From Gammaproteobacteria bacterium (GTDB taxonomy: Bacteria > Pseudomonadota > Gammaproteobacteria > Pseudomonadales > Pseudohongiellaceae): a DNA stretch of 64,000 nucleotides. The DNA lies in NCBI GenBank assembly GCA_018661465.1, contig JABJIC010000032.1, positions 56,297 through 120,296 on the forward strand. Reading direction: 5' to 3'. The position numbers and the translations under genes were made by a program. The notes under the pieces were generated by a model. That model made no database searches and was not told where the DNA came from. It saw only the letters and a list, made by a program, of their open reading frames with translations. This document shows, piece after piece, positions 54,285 through 63,282 of this stretch (position 1 is its first letter; each line of letters begins with the position of its first letter).

Positions 54285-54680
54285 ATGCATTGGTTAATAG
54301 TTGGCGCATCTGTATTTATGTTGGGGTCTCTTGCTCTAGCCTGGTTATCCACGGGTGTGCGTATCCTGCGTGTGAGCTCGCTAAAGACTCGCTTTCCAGC
54401 CCATGATAATTTGGTCAAAGCGCACATCGACTACCTGCTAATGGCCTTGTTATTGATGGCTTACTACCTGGTGGCGAAATCTCTAGAGATGGTCTACCCC
54501 GGTTGGGTGATAACAACGATGCTGATCGGTGGTGCTATGAATCCTTTCACGTTTATTATCGTTGCTATGCATAAACCAGAAGACTTTCGACCAGGAAAGG
54601 TATTCAAGACCATAACAATGCTGAGTTTTACAATAACAACGTTGGGTTTCGCAGCGGCAGCAATTCTCGTTGCGTTCTAG
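54285..54680 (+). CDS. Small polytopic membrane protein
   Basis: Function not recognised. It is 131 aa with four hydrophobic segments: 3-22, 44-62, about 70-92 and 106-128. The loop KTRFPAHDNLVKAHIDYLL after the first helix looks conserved. A strong AAAGGAGAG site precedes the ATG. A small palindrome, TATTCTT-g-AAGAATA (54255-54269), lies just upstream. No partner gene is adjacent on the plus strand within 160 bases. Confidence 0.75.
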   Translation: MHWLIVGASVFMLGSLALAWLSTGVRILRVSSLKTRFPAHDNLVKAHIDYLLMALLLMAYYLVAKSLEMVYPGWVITTMLIGGAMNPFTFIIVAMHKPEDFRPGKVFKTITMLSFTITTLGFAAAAILVAF

Positions 54681-54801
54681 CGACACTGGGATTTATGGCG
54701 AGCAGCGATTGAGTAAATTTTTGTGTGAGAGAGTCACGAAAATCTGACGATTCAAATTGCAGACCTTTCATAGCTGAGGTATAAACATGCGTTCAAATTT
54801 T

Positions 54802-54836
54802 GGGGTGACCGTTTTTGGGGTGACCGTTTTTGGAGT
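54802..54836 (+). repeat. 15-bp direct repeat just upstream of metY
   Basis: GGGGTGACCGTTTTT occurs twice in tandem (54802-54816, 54817-54831), followed by a partial copy GGAGT. The partial copy supplies a GGAG about ten bases before the metY ATG. Confidence 0.75.
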
Positions 54837-54845
54837 AAAAGTGTA

Positions 54846-56117
54846 ATGAAAAAAGAAACTCTGGCCATTCACGCAGGCTATGAATCAGACCCTACAACCA
54901 AGTCAGTTGCGGTTCCTATTTACCAGACAGCCGCATACGAATTTGATAGCGCTCAGCATGGTGCTGATCTTTTCGATTTGGCTGTGCCAGGAAATATATA
55001 TACACGAATAATGAATCCGACCAATGATGTGCTGGAACAACGTATAGCAGCAATGGAAGGGGGCTTGGCGGCATTGGCTGTCGCTTCGGGTATGGCGGCT
55101 ATAAACTATTCCATCCTCACCTTGGCAAAGGCAGGTGACAATATAATCTCAACACCCCAGCTATACGGTGGCTCCTATACTCTTTTTGCTCATATGCTTC
55201 CCAGTCAGGGTATTGAAGTTCGCTTCGCCGAAGACGATTCCCCAGAAGCAATTGAGAAACTGATTGATGATAAAACCAAGGCTGTTTATTGCGAAACCAT
55301 TGGCAATCCTGCAGGAAATATCATCGATCTAGAGTCGGTGTGTGAGGCTGCTCACAAACATGGTGTAGCGGTTATCGTTGATAATACAGTGGCATCACCG
55401 GTGCTTTGTAATCCCATAGCCTTCGGTGCGGACATCGTTGTACATTCACTCACTAAATATATTGGTGGGCACGGCAACTCAATTGGGGGCGTGATTGTAG
55501 ATTCAGGCAAATTCCCCTGGGCAGAGCATAAGGATCGCTATCCGGAACTAAATCAGCCCGAACCTTCTTATCACGGAGTGGTATACACCGAGGCATTTGC
55601 GGAGGCTGCCTATATTGGTCGCGCCCGAACCGTACCTCTTCGCAATACCGGATCTGCGTTATCACCCATGAATGCATTCTTTATTCTTCAGGGATTGGAA
55701 ACTTTAAGCCTGCGTATGGAGCGCCACTGTGAAAATGCCATGGCAGTCGCCGAATACCTTAATAAGCATGACAAAGTGGAATGGGTAAACTTTGCTGGTC
55801 TGAAAGATGACCCTAATAATGCTCTTGCACAGAAATATTGTGGAGGAGTTCCTGCGTCACTTCTAACCTTTGGAATTAAAGGTGGATTCGATGGGGGTGT
55901 TCGTTTCTATGATGCCTTGGCAATGATCAAGCGCTTGGTGAACATCGGTGATGCAAAATCACTAGCCTGTCATCCGGCTTCAACCACGCATCGTCAGATG
56001 ACGGAAGAAGAGCAGTTAGCTGCAGGCGTGAAGCCAGAGGCGATACGAATTTGTGTTGGTATCGAGCATATCGATGACATCATTGCCGATATCGAACAGG
56101 CACTGGCGGCTGCATAG
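54846..56117 (+). CDS. metY: O-acetylhomoserine sulfhydrylase / aminocarboxypropyltransferase
   Basis: This PLP-dependent enzyme makes homocysteine from O-acetylhomoserine and sulfide. Typical features are [22 protein letters not shown] at the N terminus, [13 protein letters not shown], the PLP Lys in [16 protein letters not shown] and the C-terminal [10 protein letters not shown] with [16 protein letters not shown]. The length of 423 aa matches MetY rather than the shorter MetB/MetC. Confidence 0.93.
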   Translation: MKKETLAIHAGYESDPTTKSVAVPIYQTAAYEFDSAQHGADLFDLAVPGNIYTRIMNPTNDVLEQRIAAMEGGLAALAVASGMAAINYSILTLAKAGDNIISTPQLYGGSYTLFAHMLPSQGIEVRFAEDDSPEAIEKLIDDKTKAVYCETIGNPAGNIIDLESVCEAAHKHGVAVIVDNTVASPVLCNPIAFGADIVVHSLTKYIGGHGNSIGGVIVDSGKFPWAEHKDRYPELNQPEPSYHGVVYTEAFAEAAYIGRARTVPLRNTGSALSPMNAFFILQGLETLSLRMERHCENAMAVAEYLNKHDKVEWVNFAGLKDDPNNALAQKYCGGVPASLLTFGIKGGFDGGVRFYDALAMIKRLVNIGDAKSLACHPASTTHRQMTEEEQLAAGVKPEAIRICVGIEHIDDIIADIEQALAAA

Positions 56118-56137
56118 ATAGCCTATATAGACGATTG

Positions 56138-56196
56138 ATTAGTGACGAATATCGATGCTGCCCTGGGTAAGAGTGCCATGGCAGCATCTCACTAAT
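56138..56196. repeat. Large imperfect inverted repeat between metY and the nitronate monooxygenase
   Basis: Outer arms ATTAGTGA/TCACTAAT and inner arms GATGCTGCC/GGCAGCATC (56154-56162, 56180-56188) pair perfectly, giving 17 bp of stem with an 8-base bulge on one side and a 17-base loop. There is no T-run on either strand, so this is not a classical terminator. Confidence 0.6.
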
Positions 56197-56242
56197 ATTG
56201 ATTTTGAATTTCCTGCCTGCTCGAAGCCAACTCAAGAAAGAT

Positions 56243-57208
56243 TCAGTTTTTTAGAACTCGTTCCCGTGCACTTTGATATTCATTCCTCAATCTGGAAACC
56301 AGCTCTTCAACCGGTACTACAGCTTTCACCGCATTGATTCCCTGCCCACAACCCCAGATATCTTTCCAGGCCTTGGACTTGCTGCTTCCGCCTGAGCCAA
56401 AACTCATCATAGACGCGTCACTCTCCGGCAGGTTATCAGGATCCATTCCTGCCGCCTCAATTGACGGCTTTAAGTAGTTGCCCAGTACTCCGGTAAACAG
56501 ATTGGTGTAGACAATATCACTGGCAGCATAGTCTACAAGAGCTTGTTTGTATGCTGGATCGGCATTGGCTTCATCGGTTGCGATGAAAGCCGAACCAATA
56601 TAACCCCCGTCAGCACCCATGGCCTGCGCCGCAAGTACGGCATCACCACTTGCAATGGCGCCAGAGAGAAAAACTGGACCATCGAACCATTCTCTGACTT
56701 CCTGAATAAATGCCATTGGAGAAAGAGTGCCGGCATGGCCGCCGGCACCTGCGGCGACGCAGATGAGTCCGTCCGCTCCTTTCTCGACCGCCTTCTTGGC
56801 GAATCGGTTATTGATTACATCATGCAGGCAAACGCCGCCGTAGGAATGGATAGCATCGAAAACCTCTTCTCGAGCGCCCAGAGATGTAATGACAACTGGC
56901 ACTTTGTGCTTTACACACATTTCCACATCGTGCATTAGTCGGTCATTGGATTTATGCACGATCTGGTTCACAGCATAGGGCGCGGCTGGGTTGTCAGGAT
57001 TGGCCTGATTATGGGCATCCAGTTCCTCATTGATTCGTATAAGCCAGGTATCCAGCATTTCGGCAGGACGTGCGTTCAGGGCTGGGAAAGACCCGACCAC
57101 TCCCGCTTTGCATTGGGCTATAACCATGGCGGGATTAGAAATAATAAATAGCGGAGCGCCCACGACGGGGATAGATAAGCGTCCTTGCATGCAATCAGGT
57201 AAAGCCAT
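56243..57208 (-). CDS. Nitronate monooxygenase
   Basis: This is an FMN-dependent TIM-barrel enzyme of the 2-nitropropane dioxygenase family, 321 aa. The N terminus IPVVGAPLFIISNPAMVIAQCKAGVVGS is diagnostic, with catalytic His in AGAGGHAGTLS and the FMN site in LSGAIASGDAVLAAQAMGADGGYIGSAFIAT. It oxidises alkyl nitronates, detoxifying agents such as propionate 3-nitronate. A 35-aa ORF lies 94 bases upstream on the same strand. Confidence 0.92.
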   Translation of the reverse strand: MALPDCMQGRLSIPVVGAPLFIISNPAMVIAQCKAGVVGSFPALNARPAEMLDTWLIRINEELDAHNQANPDNPAAPYAVNQIVHKSNDRLMHDVEMCVKHKVPVVITSLGAREEVFDAIHSYGGVCLHDVINNRFAKKAVEKGADGLICVAAGAGGHAGTLSPMAFIQEVREWFDGPVFLSGAIASGDAVLAAQAMGADGGYIGSAFIATDEANADPAYKQALVDYAASDIVYTNLFTGVLGNYLKPSIEAAGMDPDNLPESDASMMSFGSGGSSKSKAWKDIWGCGQGINAVKAVVPVEELVSRLRNEYQSARERVLKN

Positions 57209-57302
57209 AAATATTCCGATTTTGTTTACTTAATGAATCTATGAATAAGAGTTAAAAGAGGGGCTGCATAGAGAAGATTTTGCGTAAATCCTGATTACCG
57301 GA

Positions 57303-57410
57303 CTATAGGTTTACGATATACCACCATAAACCAATTAGGATAGGCACTAGCATCACAAACATAACCACTGTTATAGCGATCATCTTGTTTGCCCACAGAG
57401 CTTTCCACAT
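57303..57410 (-). CDS. Candidate 35-aa single-helix membrane protein
   Basis: The sequence begins MWKALWANKM and has one long hydrophobic segment (about residues 11-32, rich in Val, Met, Ile and Trp). A purine-rich GAGGGAAAAGAAG site precedes the ATG, and the ORF begins just after the cyclase terminator, so it would need its own promoter. The frame stays open upstream of the ATG and reads DAKNWSNLETDI then ILRLELREKK, which looks protein-like but has no standard start. Function unknown. Confidence 0.45.
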   Translation of the reverse strand: MWKALWANKMIAITVVMFVMLVPILIGLWWYIVNL

Positions 57411-57492
57411 ATTCTTCTTTTCCCTCAATTCCAGACGCAGTATACCCGAAATATCGGTCTCAAGATTAGACCAATTTTTTGCGTCAGGAATG

Positions 57493-57529
57493 AAAAACGC
57501 GGGTCGGAATATTCATTCCGACCCGCGTT
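57493..57529 (-). terminator. Intrinsic terminator of the cyclase gene
   Basis: AACGCGGGTCGGAAT (57496-57510) pairs perfectly with ATTCCGACCCGCGTT (57515-57529): a 15-bp stem with a 4-base loop. On the minus strand it ends in five Ts (57497-57493). It lies about 35 bases after the stop of the cyclase gene. Confidence 0.92.
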
Positions 57530-57563
57530 GATTTATGGAAGCTAATACCTGGCTATTTCTAAA

Positions 57564-58643
57564 TTAAAAGGAAGCATGGGCATTGAACGGACTCGCTGTG
57601 CCGCCTTTAATAGGATTAATCTGGATAGAGGTCATGAATTCCCAGCGCTGTAAGCGTTCAGCAGTGGCCGCAACTTCCTTGAGATAACCATTATCGACTA
57701 TGGGTAATCCCAGGTTTACCTGGGTCATTTGATGTATGGGACGATTGATTCCGGCAACACCTGATGGCTGTACATCGTTAACGGCATCCCCTATCAATAT
57801 TGCGACATCTCTTTCATGTAGCCACGGTAACACTGATGCGTGCAGGCCAGCTCCGCCCTGACCATATCTCCAGGGTCCTTGAGCATCGCGCATGGCCCAG
57901 CGACCAGAACGGATAAAGAGTGCATCTCCACTACTGATTTTTACACCTGAAAATTCTTCCCAGGCTTCAAGATCGGAAACATATATCGGCGTGCTTGGGT
58001 CGAGCCAGTCGACGCCACGAAGCAAGGGCATGTCCACCAATATGCCGCGAGTGACATAGGACGTTCCCATACGATCGATTCCTAAATCTTCACATCCAGT
58101 GGCTGTTAGGTTTTGCGGATAGCCATTGAAAATTACATACTCTCCGTCAATCTCTGTTCGGTAATGACACAGCGCATCGAGATGGGACAACATGCCATCG
58201 TGCAGAGAAAACTGTATTTCATCCAGAGCGAAGCTGGGCTCTCCAGTGACTGGATCCAGCCTGCTCATCCAATGTTCCGTCGGACCAAAGGTCTGACTAT
58301 CCAGTGCCTTCTCCTCAGTAACAAAGTGCTGCAGGGTAACGGTTTCACCAACTCGAACCAGGCTTGCTGCTTGTTTGGTTTTTTCTGCGGTGATGAGGTT
58401 GAGTGTTCCGCGTTGATCGTCCGGCCCCCATCTCCCCCAGTTGGATAGCTCAGTCTCCCATTGCTTCAGTGTGTCCAGAGTGACCAGAACCGATGGGTCC
58501 TGCGTCGATGGGTGAGCTTGAAAGTCCTGTGCGATTAAAGCAGAAGAAAGCAGAAGGCAAGGCACTAGTAATATTGAAAGTAGAGTGCTCCTGGTTTTTC
58601 CACCAATTTTATTTTGATCGGAATTTCTAGATAGATACAGCAT
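57564..58643 (-). CDS. Cyclase family protein (kynurenine formamidase-like)
   Basis: This is a PF04199-type hydrolase, exported (signal LLSILLVPCLLLSSALIAQ near residues 21-39). The metal/catalytic motif reads SLHDGMLSHLDALCHY, a variant of HxGTHxDxPxH with the His and Asp residues largely kept. Other features are WGPDDQRGTLNLI and AILIGDAVNDVQPSGV. It is 359 aa. Members hydrolyse formyl-amides or act in secondary metabolism; the substrate here is unknown. AGAGG lies before the ATG. Confidence 0.85.
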   Translation of the reverse strand: MLYLSRNSDQNKIGGKTRSTLLSILLVPCLLLSSALIAQDFQAHPSTQDPSVLVTLDTLKQWETELSNWGRWGPDDQRGTLNLITAEKTKQAASLVRVGETVTLQHFVTEEKALDSQTFGPTEHWMSRLDPVTGEPSFALDEIQFSLHDGMLSHLDALCHYRTEIDGEYVIFNGYPQNLTATGCEDLGIDRMGTSYVTRGILVDMPLLRGVDWLDPSTPIYVSDLEAWEEFSGVKISSGDALFIRSGRWAMRDAQGPWRYGQGGAGLHASVLPWLHERDVAILIGDAVNDVQPSGVAGINRPIHQMTQVNLGLPIVDNGYLKEVAATAERLQRWEFMTSIQINPIKGGTASPFNAHASF

Positions 58644-58676
58644 CAGATTAACCTCTTTTAACTCTTTATTTCAGTT

Positions 58677-60545
58677 CTAAGGAAGTTTAAACACGTACAA
58701 AGTATTTCCGCCGCCACGTTGACGAATTTCCGGAGTGTGTCTTAAATAATTAACACCCATACCTGCGGCGATGGCAACATATTGCACGCCATCAACGCTG
58801 TAACTCACAGGAAAACCACCAGCCGCTGAGTTAAGAATTTGTTCCCACAGAATTTCGCCACTGTCGGCATCAAACGCTCGGAAACGTCTGGCATCGTCAG
58901 AGACAAAAACCAGACCGCCGCCTGTGGTAAGCACAGAGCCACCGATACCTGCTCTTTGTCGATAGGTCCAGCGGGTTTCGCCAGTTGCCACATCCACCGA
59001 CGTAAATTGTCCCACCAAGCCATCGTCTTCGGGCCCGGCCACAGGAACGTTGGTAGCCGAGGCATGGTGCAGCCCGATAGTAGGTTCCACCGGCCTCAAA
59101 TAATAAGTCATGCAGGTATTGTTGGTGGGTGTATACAGAGAATTAGTCTGTGGACTATAGCCGACAGAATTCCAGTTGATGCCGCCCTGGGCCGTTGGGC
59201 ATACTAGCTTGCGCTGGGCAATCTCGGTGATGTCGATTTCCGGATTGGTGATGCCTTTGCGACCTTCGATATCCACGCCGACAATAACATTCTGAAAATT
59301 AGTCTCAGTAGCCCACAGGAATTCGCCGGTAGCAGCGTCGAGTGTCCAAACGATGCCTGGCTTCCCTGGAATACCTGTTATGACTTTGCGTCGCTCATCG
59401 GAAGCGATGTCTGGATTGATCCAGGAAACTGCATCGGCATCCGGAGTGACTTCTGTTTCCACGATGATTCGCTCGAAGGGGTGATCTTGATCCCAATTAC
59501 CTCCTGGAATATGTTGAAAGTACCAGTCGATCTCGCCGGTGTCGGCATTCAGGGCCAGAGTCGAGTTGGTATACAAAACATCGCCGCCGCGAGTTCCCCG
59601 CTGGACGTCACCCCAGGGGATTGGTACGGCCACACCGACAAAAATCAGATTGAGATCGGCATCATAGCTCGCCGGCATCCAGGCCGAGCCACCACGACGT
59701 CGCTCGTTGGGCACATCTCCCCAAGACTCACCATTAGGCTCGCCAACTCTGGGTACAGTATTGGTACGCCACAGTTCCTCGCCGGTATCGGCATCGTGGG
59801 CAGTGATCCAGCAGCTGGTATTTATGTAGTAACAGCCGGACATGCCAGTGATGATCTTGCCATCGAATACCTGAGGTCCGCCGGAGTAATGCTGGCCAAC
59901 AGTCCAGTCACCTATCCTGCGTTCCCAGGTGACTTCGCCACTGAGTGCATTAAGGGAAACAATATAGGCGTCGCGAGTGGCGATTATCAATTGGTCCTTA
60001 TAGAGCGTGGCATTGCGATTTGCACAGGACAAGGGCGCTACATGATCGACGGTAGGGCGTCGATATTCCCACAACATAGTGCCGTCGGTAGCATCAACCG
60101 CCTCTATAAAGTCGCATGCCTGAGGCAGAAACATGATGCCATCGCGCACCAGAGGCGTGGTCTCCTGCTTGCCCGGCTCCATGGTCCAGGCCCAGGCAAG
60201 ACGCAGGCTATCTACATTGTTCTTGTTGATTTGATCAAGCGGGCTATAGCCCCAGTGGTTAGCAGTGCGGCGCCACATCAACCAGTCTCCATCCGCCGGG
60301 TCGCTAAGCTCGGCATCAGACACAGGGGTGTAATTATCCAGTAGTGACTGCTGGGCAGATCCCTGAGCGGATGTCTGTGCGCTTAAGAAAGTCGCGGCAG
60401 AAGCCAGCACAACAATGCTGGCAATTCTTGAAAAGCTGGTTTTTGAGAGACCAGTTCTTGAGGTCGTAATTTTTGTAAAAGAGGGCAAAAGATCAGCGTG
60501 GCTTGCCTCTTTTAGAGAACGCTGGCGAGTAATAGGGCTTGGCAT
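58677..60545 (-). CDS. PQQ-dependent alcohol dehydrogenase
   Basis: This is a methanol/ethanol-family quinoprotein, about 622 aa. An unusually long N-terminal region (about 40 residues) precedes the signal (IASIVVLASAATFLSAQTSAQ). The start at 60545 is supported by GAGGAAAG; an upstream ATG at 60566 lacks a site. Propeller blades with Trp docking motifs repeat (DATDGTMLWEY, LSGEVTWERR, DADTGEELWR, DADSGEILWEQ). The presumed catalytic Asp is D352 in NWDQDHPFE, with D354 two residues later. No cytochrome domain or Cys-Cys pair was seen. It is periplasmic and is followed by the cyclase gene. Confidence 0.9.
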   Translation of the reverse strand: MPSPITRQRSLKEASHADLLPSFTKITTSRTGLSKTSFSRIASIVVLASAATFLSAQTSAQGSAQQSLLDNYTPVSDAELSDPADGDWLMWRRTANHWGYSPLDQINKNNVDSLRLAWAWTMEPGKQETTPLVRDGIMFLPQACDFIEAVDATDGTMLWEYRRPTVDHVAPLSCANRNATLYKDQLIIATRDAYIVSLNALSGEVTWERRIGDWTVGQHYSGGPQVFDGKIITGMSGCYYINTSCWITAHDADTGEELWRTNTVPRVGEPNGESWGDVPNERRRGGSAWMPASYDADLNLIFVGVAVPIPWGDVQRGTRGGDVLYTNSTLALNADTGEIDWYFQHIPGGNWDQDHPFERIIVETEVTPDADAVSWINPDIASDERRKVITGIPGKPGIVWTLDAATGEFLWATETNFQNVIVGVDIEGRKGITNPEIDITEIAQRKLVCPTAQGGINWNSVGYSPQTNSLYTPTNNTCMTYYLRPVEPTIGLHHASATNVPVAGPEDDGLVGQFTSVDVATGETRWTYRQRAGIGGSVLTTGGGLVFVSDDARRFRAFDADSGEILWEQILNSAAGGFPVSYSVDGVQYVAIAAGMGVNYLRHTPEIRQRGGGNTLYVFKLP

Positions 60546-60806
60546 GTGCTTTCCTCGTAGTATCACTGAGAGATTGATAACACAGATTCCTCATCTCAGA
60601 CCACTGTTTCCCGCTGCTTTGAGCTAATGAGGCCGGTTTTCGGCAGTGCTGGCCCTGACTTTTGATTTCCCGGTAGATTTTATGGGGCATAACTCTTAGT
60701 CTGTACCATTCGTTTTAGCGAACAAGAACATCTTTTGCCAACGAGAACATCCCAAATATCACACCGACAATCAGTCGCACTGTTAGAAGACACCGGAGAC
60801 CCGAAA

Positions 60807-61403
60807 ATGAGAGCAAATCACAGACTATATACACTCGCGAGCCTATTTTGTTTGCTGCTAGCAACATCCCTCAGTCACGCAGCGGAAGATGGCTGGGTGA
60901 CTCTGATCGATGGCACGGAAGGCATGGATAACTTCGATATCGTAGGTAATGCTAACTGGTCAGGTGAATTTAATGCCGTTCAAGCGACAGAAGGCAGCGG
61001 CGCCTCGTTTCTGGTGAGTAAGCAGAGTTACAGCGATTTTACATTGAGGGTTGAGTTCTGGGCCAGCCCCGATGCTAATAGCGGCATCTTCTTGCGTTGT
61101 CAGGACCCATCCACCATCAATGATCGCAATTGCTACGAAGCAAATATATTCGATCAGCGACCAGACCCTTCATTCGGCACCGGAGGCATCGTACACATCG
61201 CTCCAGTTGCCGAACCGCGACCGACAGCAGGAAATAAATGGAGTGTCTATGTGATTACCCTGGAGGGTGATCATCTACTGGTGCAATTGAACGGCAAGAC
61301 TACGGTAGATGTTCAGGACCAGCTGTTTTCAGATGGGCCTTTTGCTCTGCAATGGGGCCGTGGTGCGCTACGTTTCCGCAAGGTAGTGATAAAGGAATTG
61401 TAG
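60807..61403 (+). CDS. DUF1080 (3-keto-disaccharide hydrolase-like) exported protein
   Basis: This is a concanavalin-like beta-sandwich domain of the DUF1080 family. The start at 60807 gives a clean signal peptide (YTLASLFCLLLATSLSHAAEDG) and has GGAG eight bases upstream; an earlier TTG would add 24 unlikely residues. Typical features are LRVEFWASPDANSGIFLRCQDP, YEANIFDQR and VQLNGKTTVDVQD. It is 198 aa. It may bind or cleave sugar derivatives. It lies 67 bases before the TPR gene. Confidence 0.88.
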   Translation: MRANHRLYTLASLFCLLLATSLSHAAEDGWVTLIDGTEGMDNFDIVGNANWSGEFNAVQATEGSGASFLVSKQSYSDFTLRVEFWASPDANSGIFLRCQDPSTINDRNCYEANIFDQRPDPSFGTGGIVHIAPVAEPRPTAGNKWSVYVITLEGDHLLVQLNGKTTVDVQDQLFSDGPFALQWGRGALRFRKVVIKEL

Positions 61404-61470
61404 TTAAAAACTAAGTTACAAAAATTAGTCATAGGAATGTGCAATAAAAATACTAACAGGGAGAACAATA

Positions 61471-63063
61471 ATGAGAGCAACAATAAGATCCTGTAAACAA
61501 CTGCTAGCGCTATTCGTCGGAATCATGCTCACCGTTTCTATCAACTCGGCGACCGCCGCTGAATTTGATCGAATTGGAACATTCGATTTTCCTACCTCAG
61601 GTTCTCCAGCGGCTCAGCAGCATTTCGAGTTAGGTGTAGGTTACTTACATAGCTTTGGATTAACCCAGGCTCAAAATGAGTTTCGCCGAGCTCAGGAGTT
61701 AGACCCCGGCTTTGCCATGGCTTATTGGGGAGAAGCATTCACCTACCAACATCCCTTTTTCGGACAAAAAAGTGATGCGCCGGGAGAGGCGTTAATGAAG
61801 CTTGGTGCCACCAGCGCAATTCGCCTGTCCAAAGCTCCAACCGAAAGAGAGAAAGGTTTTCTGCGAGCAGCAGAAGCCTATGCGCTTACTATCGGTGGCA
61901 TGCCTGAAAGGCGCACAGCCTGGATGAATGCCATGGCGGAGCTCTATCAGAAATTTCCGGAAGACGACGAAGTTAAAGCCTTCTATATAGCTTCCATGCT
62001 GGCAGGGGCAACTGCTGCAGGCCCTGACCGCGCCCGAATCAATATGCAGGCCGGAGCACTAGCACTAGAGTTGTATAAGAAGAACGACAATCACCCTGGC
62101 GCTGCTCACTATGTAATCCATTCATTCGACGATCCCCTTCACGCGCCGATTGCGCTCGCGGCAGCAAACAAATATGCCGACATCGCACCGGCGGTTTCCC
62201 ACGCCCGTCATATGCCCACTCATATCTTTATTCAGCATGGCATGTGGGACGAAGTTTCAATCTGGAATCATTCAGCCTTCAATGCCGGCCTCGCACTGTG
62301 GAAGCCGGGCGATACTGTAGGCGACCTGAATCATTCATCAGACTGGGGTCAGTACGGCGATCTGCAGCTAGGCGATTTGGATACCTCACTTGAATGGATA
62401 GCTGCCGCAGAAGATGTATTGAAAAACAATCCCGGCGATGGCCGTTCTGCCGGTACCATAGTCACTATGCGTGCTCGCCATATCATCGAGAGTAAGCAAT
62501 GGCAGACACAAGAATTCTCAGATGACTTGAATGCCACTGAATTATTGGCGCTTGGCCTTAGTGCAGCTAATTTGAATGAATTCGAATTGGCAAATCAGGT
62601 GGTGAACAAGTTGAATGAGATGGTGGTGGCCAGTCCAAACAGCGTGCAGAACAAACTGGTTTATCTGGAAGTTGCTGCGCTCACGCTGCATAAGCAATCC
62701 ATAAATCAGCCAATAGTTGATGTGGCCAAGCGCCAGCAAGCAATCGAACTGATTAATGAAGCAATAACTTTGAAAGAGCAACAGCTACCTCCAAACGGTG
62801 CTGCAACACCGCTAAAGCCTGTGCATGAACTTGCGGCGGAAATGATGCTGGAGATGGGAATGGCAGAAGAGGCAGCTGGTCTATTTGAAGTATCGCTGCA
62901 ACGCCTGAAAAATCGCCCTTGGTCGCTACTCGGTGCAGCCCAGAGTTATGTGAAATTGAGCGAGAGTGGCAAAGCCAGTGATAAATACCATGCATTGCTA
63001 GCGGTATGGTCTGACGACAGCCATGGTGCCGTTCAAGAAGCGAAGCGCTATCTGAACTATTAG
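61471..63063 (+). CDS. Exported TPR protein with a His-rich core
   Basis: This is a periplasmic tetratricopeptide protein of 530 aa. The signal ends at ATAAEFD (about residue 30). N-terminal TPR-like repeats include FELGVGYLHSFGLTQAQNEFRRAQELDPGFAMAYWG. Residues 208-288 contain ten histidines, including HYVIHSFDDPLH and HARHMPTHIFIQHGMW, which look like metal or heme ligands. C-terminal TPRs follow (EEAAGLFEVSLQRLKNRPWSLLG). No enzyme motif was recognised. A GGGAG site precedes the ATG. Confidence 0.82.
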   Translation: MRATIRSCKQLLALFVGIMLTVSINSATAAEFDRIGTFDFPTSGSPAAQQHFELGVGYLHSFGLTQAQNEFRRAQELDPGFAMAYWGEAFTYQHPFFGQKSDAPGEALMKLGATSAIRLSKAPTEREKGFLRAAEAYALTIGGMPERRTAWMNAMAELYQKFPEDDEVKAFYIASMLAGATAAGPDRARINMQAGALALELYKKNDNHPGAAHYVIHSFDDPLHAPIALAAANKYADIAPAVSHARHMPTHIFIQHGMWDEVSIWNHSAFNAGLALWKPGDTVGDLNHSSDWGQYGDLQLGDLDTSLEWIAAAEDVLKNNPGDGRSAGTIVTMRARHIIESKQWQTQEFSDDLNATELLALGLSAANLNEFELANQVVNKLNEMVVASPNSVQNKLVYLEVAALTLHKQSINQPIVDVAKRQQAIELINEAITLKEQQLPPNGAATPLKPVHELAAEMMLEMGMAEEAAGLFEVSLQRLKNRPWSLLGAAQSYVKLSESGKASDKYHALLAVWSDDSHGAVQEAKRYLNY

Positions 63064-63227
63064 TCAGGGCTATTGTTAAACTACTAACTTAGATGACTAA
63101 CTTGAATTGCTGGCTACACCTTTAACTTACAGTGCGGAATCAAACACTGCTTTTGTATCTAGAGTTTGCGTATAGGGAGTTATAAGAACTGCTTAATTTT
63201 GCTATTCTAGCTTAAGCAAGAAGTTCT

Positions 63228-63243
63228 CATCCCGCGAGGGATG
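63228..63243 (+). repeat. Short GC-rich hairpin upstream of the TerB gene
   Basis: CATCCC-gcga-GGGATG forms a 6-bp stem with a GNRA-type tetraloop, 39 bases before the start codon. It is possibly a leader structure. The rest of the 219-base gap shows no gene. Confidence 0.4.
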
Positions 63244-63282
63244 TTCAAACCGCGAACCACAAGAATTATTTTAGGGAAAACT

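Larger units (their letters stand above)
57209..57563. other. 355-base gap with a terminator and a small ORF
   Basis: It holds the cyclase terminator (57493-57529) and the 35-aa ORF (57303-57410), both on the minus strand. Nothing else is seen. Confidence 0.5.

Noticed and set aside
54044..54406. 120-aa plus-strand ORF overlapping the small membrane protein
   Set aside because: It runs in another frame across a stronger start with AAAGGAGAG, and has no protein-like pattern.
59481..60344. 287-aa plus-strand ORF opposite the PQQ alcohol dehydrogenase
   Set aside because: A long antisense frame produced by the codon bias of the real gene, which has clear propeller motifs.
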